Positions 7,554-14,287 of a DNA stretch of 14,944 nucleotides are shown here, piece after piece. Position 1 is the first letter of the stretch, and each line of letters starts with the position of its first letter. Made by a program: the position numbers and the translations under genes. Below the pieces are notes generated by a model, which saw nothing but the letters and a program-made list of their open reading frames with translations, searched no databases and was not told the DNA's origin. The stretch comes from Treponema sp. (GTDB taxonomy: Bacteria > Spirochaetota > Spirochaetia > Treponematales > Treponemataceae): the NCBI GenBank assembly GCA_016297415.1, contig JAEDGQ010000044.1, forward strand, positions 1 to 14,944, written 5' to 3'.

Positions 7554-7632
7554 GGCGCTTGCGTGGACCGGAGCGCAGCGAGGACCATGAGCGTTAGCGA
7601 ACCCCGGACAGCCGGTGAGTTAAGGCGCTTGC
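7554..7632. repeat. GAGCGNAGCG-type repeat block flanked by a 9-bp direct repeat
   Basis: GGCGCTTGC occurs at 7554-7562 and again at 7624-7632. Between them lie GGAGCGCAG (7570-7578) and AGCGAGGAC (7577-7585), both also found in the repeat at 14288-14375, and AGCGTTAGCG (7590-7599), also found at 6290-6299. It looks like a diverged or composite relative of the repeat family seen at 12872-12950 and 14288-14375. Confidence 0.5.
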
Positions 7633-7659
7633 TCCAAAAATTCTTTCTAAACTTCAATT

Positions 7660-7688
7660 TTTAAACTCCGATAATCTTAAAGTAGAAT
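7660..7688 (+). promoter_or_regulatory. Possible ftsK promoter
   Basis: TTTAAA (7660-7665) and TAGAAT (7683-7688) are spaced by 17 bases. The start would fall near 7695, giving a short leader that includes the ftsK ribosome-binding site GGAG (7708-7711). The -35 is only 4/6 to consensus. GATAAT (7670-7675) is an alternative -10 without a partner. Confidence 0.35.
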
Positions 7689-7718
7689 TAAGTTAAATTT
7701 CTGAAATGGAGTTTATTG

Positions 7719-10700
7719 ATGAATAAAAGCGTGAAGATTTCAGCTGTTGCCGGTAGTATTTTGTATGGACTGGCAGTTTTTTTTGCCCTATGTCTGCTGG
7801 CTGTTGCCTTTGACTTTGCAGGCGAAAATCCCGCTGAAGGACTTTTTGTATATAGGATTGGAAAAACTTTTACAGGAGTATATGGTTTCTGTTCAATTTT
7901 GATTCCGCTGTTCCTGCTTACTGCTGCATTTGAATGTTTTACTTCGAAGTGGCGTGTTCGTAACGGAGTAATGCTGCTTGGTTCAATTATTCCATTCTTT
8001 ACGCTTGATGCAGTTGAACACATTTGCCACATGATGACTGAAAATAATTCAGGTGACATTCTTGCTGTAAAAATCTTTGCTGCTCTTTTGACTGGCGGTC
8101 TTATTGTTGCTGTTGAATATCTGGTTCTTTCAATGATTGGTGATGCTGTTGAAGGAAAGAAAGATGAAGAGGAAGAAACTGCAGTTGTAATCAAAGAAAC
8201 AGAAAAAGGTTCTAAGGCTGCGGCTGAAGTTTCGGAAAAAAAAGTAAGTGAAACTGTTGAAGCAGAAAATCCTTTTGCTGAAATTGAAGAGAGAACAAAT
8301 GCTCTGGCTGAAAAATCTGCAGAAGATATTGACTATGAAAAAGCCGTAGAAAAAGACAGTTTACTTTTTAAGCAGCACAAAAATGACCTTAAAGTGCTTC
8401 GTGAAAAAATGGCGGAACACCGTAGACAGATTGCAGAAATGCAGGAAGCAGGTGAAAAAGACGAAACAGAAAATGGTGCTTTGGAACCAAACTCTGTAGA
8501 TGAAAGTGCCGTAGAAAACGAAAAACCTGAAATTGAAATGGCAGGGGAAGATAATCCTTTTGCCCATATTTTTGATGAAGAAAAAACAGAAGCTGAAGTT
8601 CCAGGAACTGCTGTTGTTGAAAATGAAGCAGACGAAGAAACTGATGTGAATGAAATATCTGTAAGTTCCGCTGGTGATGAAGCTGATGTGGATGAAATTG
8701 CTGTAAGTGACGCTGCTGAAGAAATTGATGAAAATTCTGACAAGGCTGACGATTCTGCCGCTGATGAAACAAGAGCTGAAAGTGCAGAAAATTTTGATTC
8801 TACATATTCTGATTTTGAAGAAAAAGCTCCTCTTCCTCTGACAGGTGAAGAAAATGTGCCTGACGAAGACGATTCTTTTGATGATATTACTCTGGATCTG
8901 CCGGCAGAAAACGAAATCAGTTTTGATCAGTCGGTTTATGAAGAACAAACAGCAGATACTGTAGAAGCCGGGGAAGAAGAATCAAATTATGTTGAAGAAG
9001 ATTGCCATATTCCAGGAGAAAGCCCTGTAGAAACAAGTCCTTTTGATGACTTTGATTTTCCTTCAGAAATGGAAGAAGAAACAGAAAACGGTTCCAGCAG
9101 TTTGAATTCTTCAGGGGAATCTGATTTTGATGATTTTGAAATTCCTGATTTAGGTGATGAAAAAATCATTGAAGGTCTGGGACAGGACGATGAAGCTGAA
9201 ATCGCAGAACCTGTTTATGAAGCTGAAAAAGTAAAAAAAGAAACTCTTGATGAAATTGCCGGTGCTGATGATGACGTTATTTTTGGTGATGTTTCTTTTT
9301 CTTCAGAATATGATAATGATGAAGGCGAAAACGATCTGAACAGCTTTGTTGAAAAAAGAAACAATAATATTTCTTCAATTTTTGCCCAGATGGACAATGA
9401 CGCTGCAGAAAATCCGGTAGAAAGCAAAACAGAAGCTTTTGATGATGATTTTGACAACCTTTTTAACGAATCTGAACTTGAAAAAGGTGTAGCAAAAGAA
9501 CTGGACGAAGATCCTACAGTTCACGACGAATGGGAATTTGATCCCATGGCTGATCCTGTTGTTGATTCTAACGGAATGCCCTTTGGCCCTGCCGTTCCTT
9601 TTGAAATTGAAGATTCAACTTTTGAAGAAGTAACTAAGGCTAAGAAAACAAGCAAACCATTGAGTTTTGCAGAAAAAGCTGTTTTCCTTCAGGATTCAGA
9701 AGAAGCTGTGGCTGAAGAAAAGAAAGCACCTGCAAAAACAGAAGCACAGCATGAAAAACCAGTTTCTTCAAAAATGGCCGTAGACAGCAAGGGAAAACCA
9801 GTTGTTGATATGGAAAAAATCGAAAAGAAAAAGCCAAAGCTTCGTCTTTCAAATTACAAGATTCCAGTAGAAGGAATTCTCCAGACTTACGAAAACGGAG
9901 AATACTGGGTAATTGATGAAGATACAAAACGCAAGGCACAGGACCTTAAACAGACTCTCGGTGAATTTAATATTGATGTTGAAATTACAGGAATCCGTAA
10001 AGGACCTGTAGTAACAATGTTTGAAGTGCTTCCAGCTCCAGGTGTAAATGTAAATAAAATCCGTTCACTTCAGGACAACATTGCACTCCGCCTTGCAGCA
10101 ACTTCTGTCCGCATTGTTTCTCCAATTCCAGGAAAAAGAGCAGTTGGTATTGAAATTCCAAACACAAGCAGAGCAATTGTAAGTTTCCGCGAAATCATGG
10201 AAAAGAAAAACCCTGCTTTTGAAAAAATGAATATTCCTGTAATTCTTGGAAAAGACATTAGTGGTGAACCACAGATTATTGACCTGGCAAAAACTCCACA
10301 TCTTTTGATTGCGGGTTCAACTGGTGCCGGTAAATCTGTATGTGTAAACAGTCTTATTCTTTCGATTCTCTACAAACGCAATCCACAGCAGGTTAAGCTG
10401 ATTCTTGTAGATCCGAAAGTAGTAGAACTTAAACTTTACAACGACATTCCACATCTTCTGACTCCAGTAATTACAGAGCCAAAGAAAGCACTTCAGTCCC
10501 TCCAGTACTGTCTGTGCGAAATGGAACGCCGCTATGCCCTGCTTGATAATATGGGTGTACGGGACATTTCAAGTTACAACCGCCGTATTGAAGAACGCCA
10601 GCTTATGCAGGAAAAACTTCCATACATTGTTGTAATCATTGATGAATTTGCAGACCTTATGGCAACAACCGGTAAAGAACTGGAATCTAATGTTGCCCGT

Positions 10701-11264
10701 CTTGCAGCTATGAGCCGTGCCGTAGGTATTCACCTTGTACTTGCAACACAGCGTCCATCTGTAAATGTAATTACAGGTCTTATTAAGGCAAACATCCCAA
10801 GCCGTATTGCCTTCATGGTTGCCAGCCGTACAGACTCAAATATTATTATTGACCAGATTGGTGCAGAAAAACTTCTTGGTAAGGGCGATATGCTTTATGC
10901 CAGCGCAACAGATCCATTCCCTGTTCGTATTCAGGGAACTCTCGTAAGCGATGATGAAGTTGAAAAAGTAGTTGAATATGTAAAACAGTACGGTGAACCG
11001 GATTATATTGATGACGAAATCTTCGTTGAAGATGAAGACGAAGGTGACGGAAATCCAGGCCTTTTCTCTGACGGAGAAGATGCCCTTTATGATCAGGCTC
11101 TCCAGATTGTAGTACAAAGCGGAAAAGCAAGTGCAAGTTATCTTCAGCGCCGTCTGAAGATCGGTTATAACCGTGCAGCCCGCCTTGTAGAAGAAATGGA
11201 AGAAAGAGGAATCGTAGGCCCTCAGAACGGCTCAAAACCTCGTGAAGTAATTTATGTTCCATAA
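7719..11264 (+). CDS. ftsK: DNA translocase FtsK/SpoIIIE with long acidic linker
   Basis: This encodes a 1181-aa septum-anchored motor that pumps chromosomal DNA through the closing division site. Four membrane segments lie within the first about 145 residues. A long linker of roughly 550 residues, dominated by Glu and Asp, follows to about residue 690 and ends in a basic stretch. The motor domain fills about 700-1110. Walker A is GSTGAGKS (866-873, K872), Walker B ends in IIDEF (D975, E976), and the ATQRPSVNVITG segment is intact. The C-terminal gamma winged helix (about 1110-1181) should read the polar KOPS-type sequences that orient the motor and could contact XerD. All functional parts are present; the linker is unusually long and acidic. 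The start is ATG 7719, seven bases after GGAG; the TTG at 7716 directly before it is less likely. It ends 22 bases before an unusual split terminator. Confidence 0.97.
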   Translation: MNKSVKISAVAGSILYGLAVFFALCLLAVAFDFAGENPAEGLFVYRIGKTFTGVYGFCSILIPLFLLTAAFECFTSKWRVRNGVMLLGSIIPFFTLDAVEHICHMMTENNSGDILAVKIFAALLTGGLIVAVEYLVLSMIGDAVEGKKDEEEETAVVIKETEKGSKAAAEVSEKKVSETVEAENPFAEIEERTNALAEKSAEDIDYEKAVEKDSLLFKQHKNDLKVLREKMAEHRRQIAEMQEAGEKDETENGALEPNSVDESAVENEKPEIEMAGEDNPFAHIFDEEKTEAEVPGTAVVENEADEETDVNEISVSSAGDEADVDEIAVSDAAEEIDENSDKADDSAADETRAESAENFDSTYSDFEEKAPLPLTGEENVPDEDDSFDDITLDLPAENEISFDQSVYEEQTADTVEAGEEESNYVEEDCHIPGESPVETSPFDDFDFPSEMEEETENGSSSLNSSGESDFDDFEIPDLGDEKIIEGLGQDDEAEIAEPVYEAEKVKKETLDEIAGADDDVIFGDVSFSSEYDNDEGENDLNSFVEKRNNNISSIFAQMDNDAAENPVESKTEAFDDDFDNLFNESELEKGVAKELDEDPTVHDEWEFDPMADPVVDSNGMPFGPAVPFEIEDSTFEEVTKAKKTSKPLSFAEKAVFLQDSEEAVAEEKKAPAKTEAQHEKPVSSKMAVDSKGKPVVDMEKIEKKKPKLRLSNYKIPVEGILQTYENGEYWVIDEDTKRKAQDLKQTLGEFNIDVEITGIRKGPVVTMFEVLPAPGVNVNKIRSLQDNIALRLAATSVRIVSPIPGKRAVGIEIPNTSRAIVSFREIMEKKNPAFEKMNIPVILGKDISGEPQIIDLAKTPHLLIAGSTGAGKSVCVNSLILSILYKRNPQQVKLILVDPKVVELKLYNDIPHLLTPVITEPKKALQSLQYCLCEMERRYALLDNMGVRDISSYNRRIEERQLMQEKLPYIVVIIDEFADLMATTGKELESNVARLAAMSRAVGIHLVLATQRPSVNVITGLIKANIPSRIAFMVASRTDSNIIIDQIGAEKLLGKGDMLYASATDPFPVRIQGTLVSDDEVEKVVEYVKQYGEPDYIDDEIFVEDEDEGDGNPGLFSDGEDALYDQALQIVVQSGKASASYLQRRLKIGYNRAARLVEEMEERGIVGPQNGSKPREVIYVP

Positions 11265-11286
11265 TCATAAAGTTTAAGATGTAACT

Positions 11287-11461
11287 GGGGATGTCCAAAA
11301 AGTTCAACTTGTGGTGGTTGAGCTTGTCGAAACCACCATATTTAGTGCAATGGTCATTTCGACAGGTGGTCCCTGAGCCTGTCGAAGGGTGGTTCCTGAG
11401 CTTGTCGAAGGGCTCAATGACCGCTACAGTCATTACTTATTGGACAGCCCCGTTTTTTTTT
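11287..11461 (+). terminator. Split terminator of ftsK with a repeat cluster in its loop
   Basis: GGGGATGTCCAA (11287-11298) and TTGGACAGCCCC (11440-11451) are complementary at 11 of 12 positions, and the right arm is followed by G and nine T (11453-11461). The arms and T-run have the form of an intrinsic terminator for ftsK, but the loop is 141 bases and is filled largely by the repeats at 11313-11422. It reads as a terminator whose loop received an insertion. The whole unit could instead be a small element with terminal inverted repeats. Confidence 0.55.
11313..11410 (+). repeat. Cluster of three TGAGCYTGTCGAA palindromic repeat units
   Basis: TGAGCYTGTCGAA occurs at 11319-11331, 11374-11386 and 11397-11409, each preceded by GGTGGTY. 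The last two form a 23-base tandem (11365-11387, 11388-11410) with two differences. The first unit sits inside a perfect 7-bp stem, GGTGGTT (11313-11319) with AACCACC (11331-11337). TTCGACAGG (11358-11366) pairs with CCTGTCGAA (11378-11386), and GGTCATT (11352-11358) with AATGACC (11416-11422). Similar short GAGCYTGTCGAA repeats are, as I recall, scattered in many unrelated bacterial genomes. Confidence 0.75.
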
Positions 11462-11488
11462 GATGAAACAGAAATTCTGGGTTACAAT
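11460..11488 (+). promoter_or_regulatory. Promoter of the HTH gene
   Basis: TTGATG (11460-11465) and TACAAT (11483-11488) are separated by 17 bases. The -35 begins in the last two T of the ftsK terminator tract. Transcription would start near 11495, leaving a leader of about 45 bases that contains the hairpin at 11503-11518. Confidence 0.5.
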
Positions 11489-11502
11489 TTTAAAAAAAGG
11501 AG

Positions 11503-11518
11503 ACGCTGAGTTCAGCGT
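11503..11518 (+). promoter_or_regulatory. Leader hairpin upstream of the HTH gene
   Basis: ACGCTG (11503-11508) and CAGCGT (11513-11518) form a perfect 6-bp stem with an AGTT loop (7 bp if the A-T pair closes further). It is preceded by an AGGAGA (11499-11503 region) and followed 11 bases later by the true ribosome-binding site AGGAGG (11530-11535). It may stabilise the mRNA or mark an operator; nothing proves either. Confidence 0.4.
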
Positions 11519-11539
11519 GAAATTATTACAGGAGGCTGT

Positions 11540-11848
11540 ATGATCAGAGAATTTTCTGAAGTTCTGAGAGAAAGTGTAGAAAAATCAGGCATGGGAACAT
11601 GGGCAACAAGTGTACGCTGTGGAATCAGTGAAGAAACTCTGGAATCTTACATGAAGGGGGAGGCCGTTCCAAGCGGACCAATTCTCGAAAACATGTGTAA
11701 CGTACTGGGAATCGAAAAAGAAAAAACTTCTCTGGGACAGCCGCCAATGAAAAAAGTTGACTTCGATGCCCTCTTAAATTATGTGGATCACGCATTTTTA
11801 ACAGAAGACCAGAAACGAAAACTGATCCGCGTTATTGAAGGAAAATAA
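11540..11848 (+). CDS. Small HTH (XRE/Cro-like) DNA-binding protein
   Basis: This encodes a 102-aa protein. Residues about 5-58 fit an XRE/Cro-type helix-turn-helix: FSEVLRESVEKSG, a WATSVRCGISEETLESYMKGEAVP turn-and-recognition stretch, then PILENMCNVLGI. The acidic/basic C-terminal third (about 70-102) is probably helical and could mediate dimerisation. The ribosome-binding site AGGAGG (11530-11535) lies four bases from the ATG. The gene has its own promoter and terminator, so it is a single-gene unit. The leader hairpin is a candidate autoregulatory site. Whether it controls ftsK or the following membrane-protein gene cannot be read from the sequence. Confidence 0.8.
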   Translation: MIREFSEVLRESVEKSGMGTWATSVRCGISEETLESYMKGEAVPSGPILENMCNVLGIEKEKTSLGQPPMKKVDFDALLNYVDHAFLTEDQKRKLIRVIEGK

Positions 11849-11863
11849 TTTTTTGCATCACTG

Positions 11864-11894
11864 GACCTGCTGGAAAAACTGGCGGGTCTTTTTT
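11864..11894 (+). terminator. Terminator of the HTH gene
   Basis: GACCTGCTGG (11864-11873) pairs with CTGGCGGGTC (11879-11888) through wobbles around an AAAAA loop, followed by six T (11889-11894). Confidence 0.85.
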
Positions 11895-11951
11895 ATTTAA
11901 ATCCCTGAGTTCAAGAAACCGTAAAACCCAACAGTTTAAGCGAAGGTAAAA

Positions 11952-12821
11952 ATGAAAGAAACAAAAACAAAGACTACAGCAAAAAAAGCAGTTTCAAAAC
12001 CTGCATCAAAGGCACCTGCAAAATTCCGGACAAAAACACCTGCAAAATCTCAGGCAAAAACTCCGGAAAAAAATTCAAAAAACAAAGTAGCTTTAAGTCA
12101 GAAAATCCGCGTGTTCTGGGATACGGTGCGGGGCAGTAACGACACAGGTACAATTTTTGGCATACTTTTAATGACAGTTCCTTTTGTGCTTTCAATGATT
12201 ACCTGGTCAACAATTCAAAAAAAATGGGGCATTACTTCTGAAACAACTTTTACGCTTACCCCAAATCTTTCAACAACTCTGGTGGGAGCCCTGATTTACG
12301 CCAGTTATCTTCTCCGCTACGGATTTTTCAAAAAGGATTCAGCAGCAGATGTTTTCTGGACAATAATTCAGGGTGTGCTTGATATGTGGGTTCTTTCAAG
12401 TCTTTGTGCAATAGTTGTTGGTGGAAAACCATGGCAGATTCCATTTATAAATGTAGACCGTTCAGCAATCCTGATTTTTACGATAATAATGAGCTGGGCA
12501 GGAATGAAAAGTGTGGCAGGATTTATGTGGATTTTTCTGATTCTGGGAACAATTCCCCGGCTTTCAGATGCAAACTTGACAATGGGAATGGCAGGTGCGG
12601 TGTTTATAATTTGCACAGTACTTGGCTTAATTCTCCAGATAAAAAACCTGCTTTCAGTTCATGAACTTACAAACGACTTTAAGTTTGACCTGACATCAGA
12701 TGTAAAAGCTTCAAAAGCAGCAGCAAAAAAAGTAGTCCGCATTACATCTCCGAGGCTGATTCCTGCAGAAGAAAAAACAATCGTCATTACACGGGATAAT
12801 GATGCAACGGTTGTAATGTAA
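11952..12821 (+). CDS. Polytopic membrane protein with Lys/Ala/Pro-rich N-terminal tail
   Basis: This encodes a 289-aa protein of unknown function. Residues 1-45 are made almost only of Lys, Ala, Thr, Pro and Ser, with repeated PAK/TPAK steps, much like a histone H1 tail. About six hydrophobic segments follow (near 67-87, 105-123, 134-157, 170-185, 188-202 and 211-230), then a charged C-terminal tail of about 55 residues. By the positive-inside rule the basic tail should be cytoplasmic. No transporter or enzyme motif was recognised. The ribosome-binding site GAAGG (11942-11946) is five bases from the ATG. The gene follows the HTH terminator, and no clear terminator was seen before the repeat at 12872. 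Nucleic-acid or acidic-protein binding by the tail is inference from composition only. Confidence 0.82.
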   Translation: MKETKTKTTAKKAVSKPASKAPAKFRTKTPAKSQAKTPEKNSKNKVALSQKIRVFWDTVRGSNDTGTIFGILLMTVPFVLSMITWSTIQKKWGITSETTFTLTPNLSTTLVGALIYASYLLRYGFFKKDSAADVFWTIIQGVLDMWVLSSLCAIVVGGKPWQIPFINVDRSAILIFTIIMSWAGMKSVAGFMWIFLILGTIPRLSDANLTMGMAGAVFIICTVLGLILQIKNLLSVHELTNDFKFDLTSDVKASKAAAKKVVRITSPRLIPAEEKTIVITRDNDATVVM

Positions 12822-12871
12822 AATTATTTTTGATACAGAGGAGTTTCGTCAGCAACAATAGCTCCGAAACC

Positions 12872-12950
12872 GGGGAAAGTCTTCCCCTCGCTCCAGCCGC
12901 AAATGCGTCTTCCGCTACCCCTTCCAGCGGGGAGTTCCCCGCAACGCCCC
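12872..12950 (-). repeat. GC-rich hairpin repeat, copy A (inverted)
   Basis: Read on the minus strand, this begins GGGGCGTTGC, forms the hairpin GCGGGG-AACT-CCCCGC (12942-12927), continues through GAAGGGGTAGCGGAAG and TGGAGCG, and ends in the hairpin GGGGAA-GACT-TTCCCC (12887-12872). The same order of elements occurs on the plus strand at 14288-14375. It lies directly upstream of the Nudix gene, where it translates into a Pro/Ala/Ser-rich spurious N-terminus if the frame is extended. Confidence 0.85.
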
Positions 12951-12970
12951 CAAAAAAATGGAGACTAAAT

Positions 12971-13369
12971 ATGAAACACATCACCGTAAGCGCCGCAATC
13001 ATTATCCGGGACAACAATGGAACTAAAGAAGTTTTTTCTACTGCCAGAGGCTATGGGGATTACAAAGGCTGGTGGGAATTTCCTGGGGGGAAGCTGGAAG
13101 AAGGGGAATCTCCTCAGCAGTGTGTTGTCCGGGAAATTAAAGAAGAGCTGGATACTGTTGTTGATGCTCATAAGGTGCTGGATGTGGTTGAATGGGATTA
13201 TCCTCAGTTTCATCTGTCTATGCACTGCATTGTCTGTTCTGTTGTCAGCGGACAGCTTAAGCTTCTGGAGGCGGAAGATTCCTGCTGGCTGAATAAATCG
13301 AACCTTAGAAGTGTTAAGTGGCTGCCGGCTGACGAGATTATTCTTGATAAAATCGAAGCTTTACTTTAG
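12971..13369 (+). CDS. Nudix hydrolase, MutT/NudG-like nucleotide pyrophosphohydrolase
   Basis: This encodes a 132-aa single-domain Nudix protein. The Nudix box G-x5-E-x7-REUxEE is complete from GGKLEEGE through REIKEEL, with the usual glycine after EEL replaced by Asp (EELD), a variant found in some MutT-like proteins. The preceding WWEFPGG is typical of enzymes acting on 8-oxo-dGTP or modified pyrimidine nucleotides, so a role in cleaning the nucleotide pool is likely; the exact substrate is open. The start is ATG 12971, seven bases after GGAG (12960-12963). A longer frame from a TTG at 12830 runs through the GC-rich repeat and should not be taken as protein. The gene ends one base before the convergent small gene on the minus strand. 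Confidence 0.92.
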   Translation: MKHITVSAAIIIRDNNGTKEVFSTARGYGDYKGWWEFPGGKLEEGESPQQCVVREIKEELDTVVDAHKVLDVVEWDYPQFHLSMHCIVCSVVSGQLKLLEAEDSCWLNKSNLRSVKWLPADEIILDKIEALL

Positions 13370-13370
13370 A

Positions 13371-13634
13371 TTACAACTCTATGCCCGGAGGGAGTCTGCC
13401 TTCTTCTCCGGCTTTTTCAAGTCTGTACCAGACTTCGCTTATGGCCAGGACTTTTGAAACCTGTTCTTCGGTCAGCTGTTCCAGCATGGCGGGAGTGGGG
13501 TCGCCTATGGCGATTTTTGCGTCTTTCAGGGATTTTATGTAATTATAAAATTCTGTGTTGCTTGTGTAGTTTTCGAAGCGTTTTGCCTGTTCCCAGGCAT
13601 CTTCCAGTCGTTCTATGTCGATTGAATCTTGCAT
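13371..13634 (-). CDS. Small acidic protein of unknown function
   Basis: This encodes an 87-aa protein, acidic and probably mostly helical, with no signal peptide or membrane segment and no motif that I recognise. The evidence that it is real is upstream: AAGGAAG as ribosome-binding site about five bases before the ATG, and an extended -10 (TGATATAAT on the minus strand) at a suitable distance. It converges on the Nudix gene with a single base between the stop codons, and diverges from the 201-aa gene across 33 bases. Confidence 0.72.
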   Translation of the reverse strand: MQDSIDIERLEDAWEQAKRFENYTSNTEFYNYIKSLKDAKIAIGDPTPAMLEQLTEEQVSKVLAISEVWYRLEKAGEEGRLPPGIEL

Positions 13635-13652
13635 AATTCTTCCTTTGAAAGC

Positions 13653-13661
13653 ATTATATCA
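13653..13661 (-). promoter_or_regulatory. Extended -10 promoter of the 87-aa gene
   Basis: On the minus strand TGATATAAT gives a perfect TATAAT (13658-13653) with the extended TGn motif. Transcription would begin near 13646, leaving about 12 bases of leader including the ribosome-binding site. No -35 at normal spacing is seen, which extended -10 promoters do not need. Confidence 0.55.
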
Positions 13662-13667
13662 TCTGTA

Positions 13668-14273
13668 ATGAAAAAATTATTCAATAAAATAAAACTTGTT
13701 TATGATATTGCCGGCGAAATTGTTTCTTATGGTGTTCAATGTGCTGGTCCTGAGTTTATGGATTATATCGACATGAACTGCGGTGCTATTTCTGACGGAC
13801 CTTATGAAACCGTTGTTGATACTGAATCCCCTCTGCAGTTTCTGTCGCTTTATGTTCAGGTTGCCCACAAGCGTCTTGCTTTTTCTGTATCTAAAATTCT
13901 TGAATTTAATCCTCAGGCACTTTCCTTTATTTCTGATTTTGTCTTTAAGGTTGGTAAGAATAATCAGCCCCAGTGGCTTTGTGAGTCCGGAAATAATGAT
14001 GATGTAACTCCTGAAAAAATCTATGATGTTCTGTCTTTTTTTGTTCTGGACGGTGTTAATGATGAATGCACGGTTACTGAAAAAAACAGGGATGTAATCT
14101 GCTGGCGGGCTGAAGATTCCTGCAGTGAATTCTGGAAACAGGCCGGGGGTAATCCGGTGAATTATGTTCACCTCCTGAAGGCCTTTGTTGACGGTTTTCT
14201 TGACGGCAGCGGTTTTGTTTTTGAATGCAGCGAAAATCTGACTGAACGGAAAATTTCAAGAAGTCTGCCGTAA
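13668..14273 (+). CDS. Protein of unknown function, 201 aa
   Basis: This encodes a 201-aa cytosolic protein without signal peptide or membrane segment and with seven or so cysteines spread along it. No known domain was recognised. The frame is open from a TTG at 13629, but that start would overlap the divergent gene and has no support. ATG 13668, followed by MKKLFNKIK, is preferred. It lacks a Shine-Dalgarno. A weak TTATAT (13654-13659) is so close that the mRNA could be leaderless. Downstream lies repeat copy B, whose end forms a terminator. The codon usage is like that of its neighbours, supporting a real gene. Confidence 0.75.
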   Translation: MKKLFNKIKLVYDIAGEIVSYGVQCAGPEFMDYIDMNCGAISDGPYETVVDTESPLQFLSLYVQVAHKRLAFSVSKILEFNPQALSFISDFVFKVGKNNQPQWLCESGNNDDVTPEKIYDVLSFFVLDGVNDECTVTEKNRDVICWRAEDSCSEFWKQAGGNPVNYVHLLKAFVDGFLDGSGFVFECSENLTERKISRSLP

Positions 14274-14287
14274 CCCCTGAAAATTCC

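Larger units (their letters stand above)
7270..7718. other. 449-base non-coding stretch rich in palindromes
   Basis: No open frame here has coding character; the frames that stay open merely translate repeats. The stretch holds a perfect 18-bp palindrome near the oxidase start, a second copy of its core at 7416-7436, a purine-rich run between them, a GC-rich block at about 7535-7632 related to repeats elsewhere in the window, and the presumed ftsK promoter. A TATAAT (7351-7356, plus) overlaps a TATATT (7354-7349, minus), but neither has a convincing -35. The minus one could serve the oxidase gene. Confidence 0.7.

Noticed and set aside
7535..7632. Structured RNA gene or tRNA-like element
   Set aside because: No cloverleaf, anticodon stem or known riboswitch core could be drawn. 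The words match the dispersed repeats instead.
11313..11410. Possible CRISPR-like array
   Set aside because: There are only three units, two directly abutting with no spacer, each palindromic with variable sequence, and no cas genes.
10846..11433. 195-codon antisense frame over the end of ftsK and the repeat cluster
   Set aside because: It has repetitive His/Leu/Arg composition, no start signals, and its N-terminus is translated from the TGAGCYTGTCGAA repeats.
13629..13667. TTG start at 13629 for the 201-aa gene
   Set aside because: It would overlap the start of the divergent gene, has no ribosome-binding site, and adds a segment covering the promoter region.
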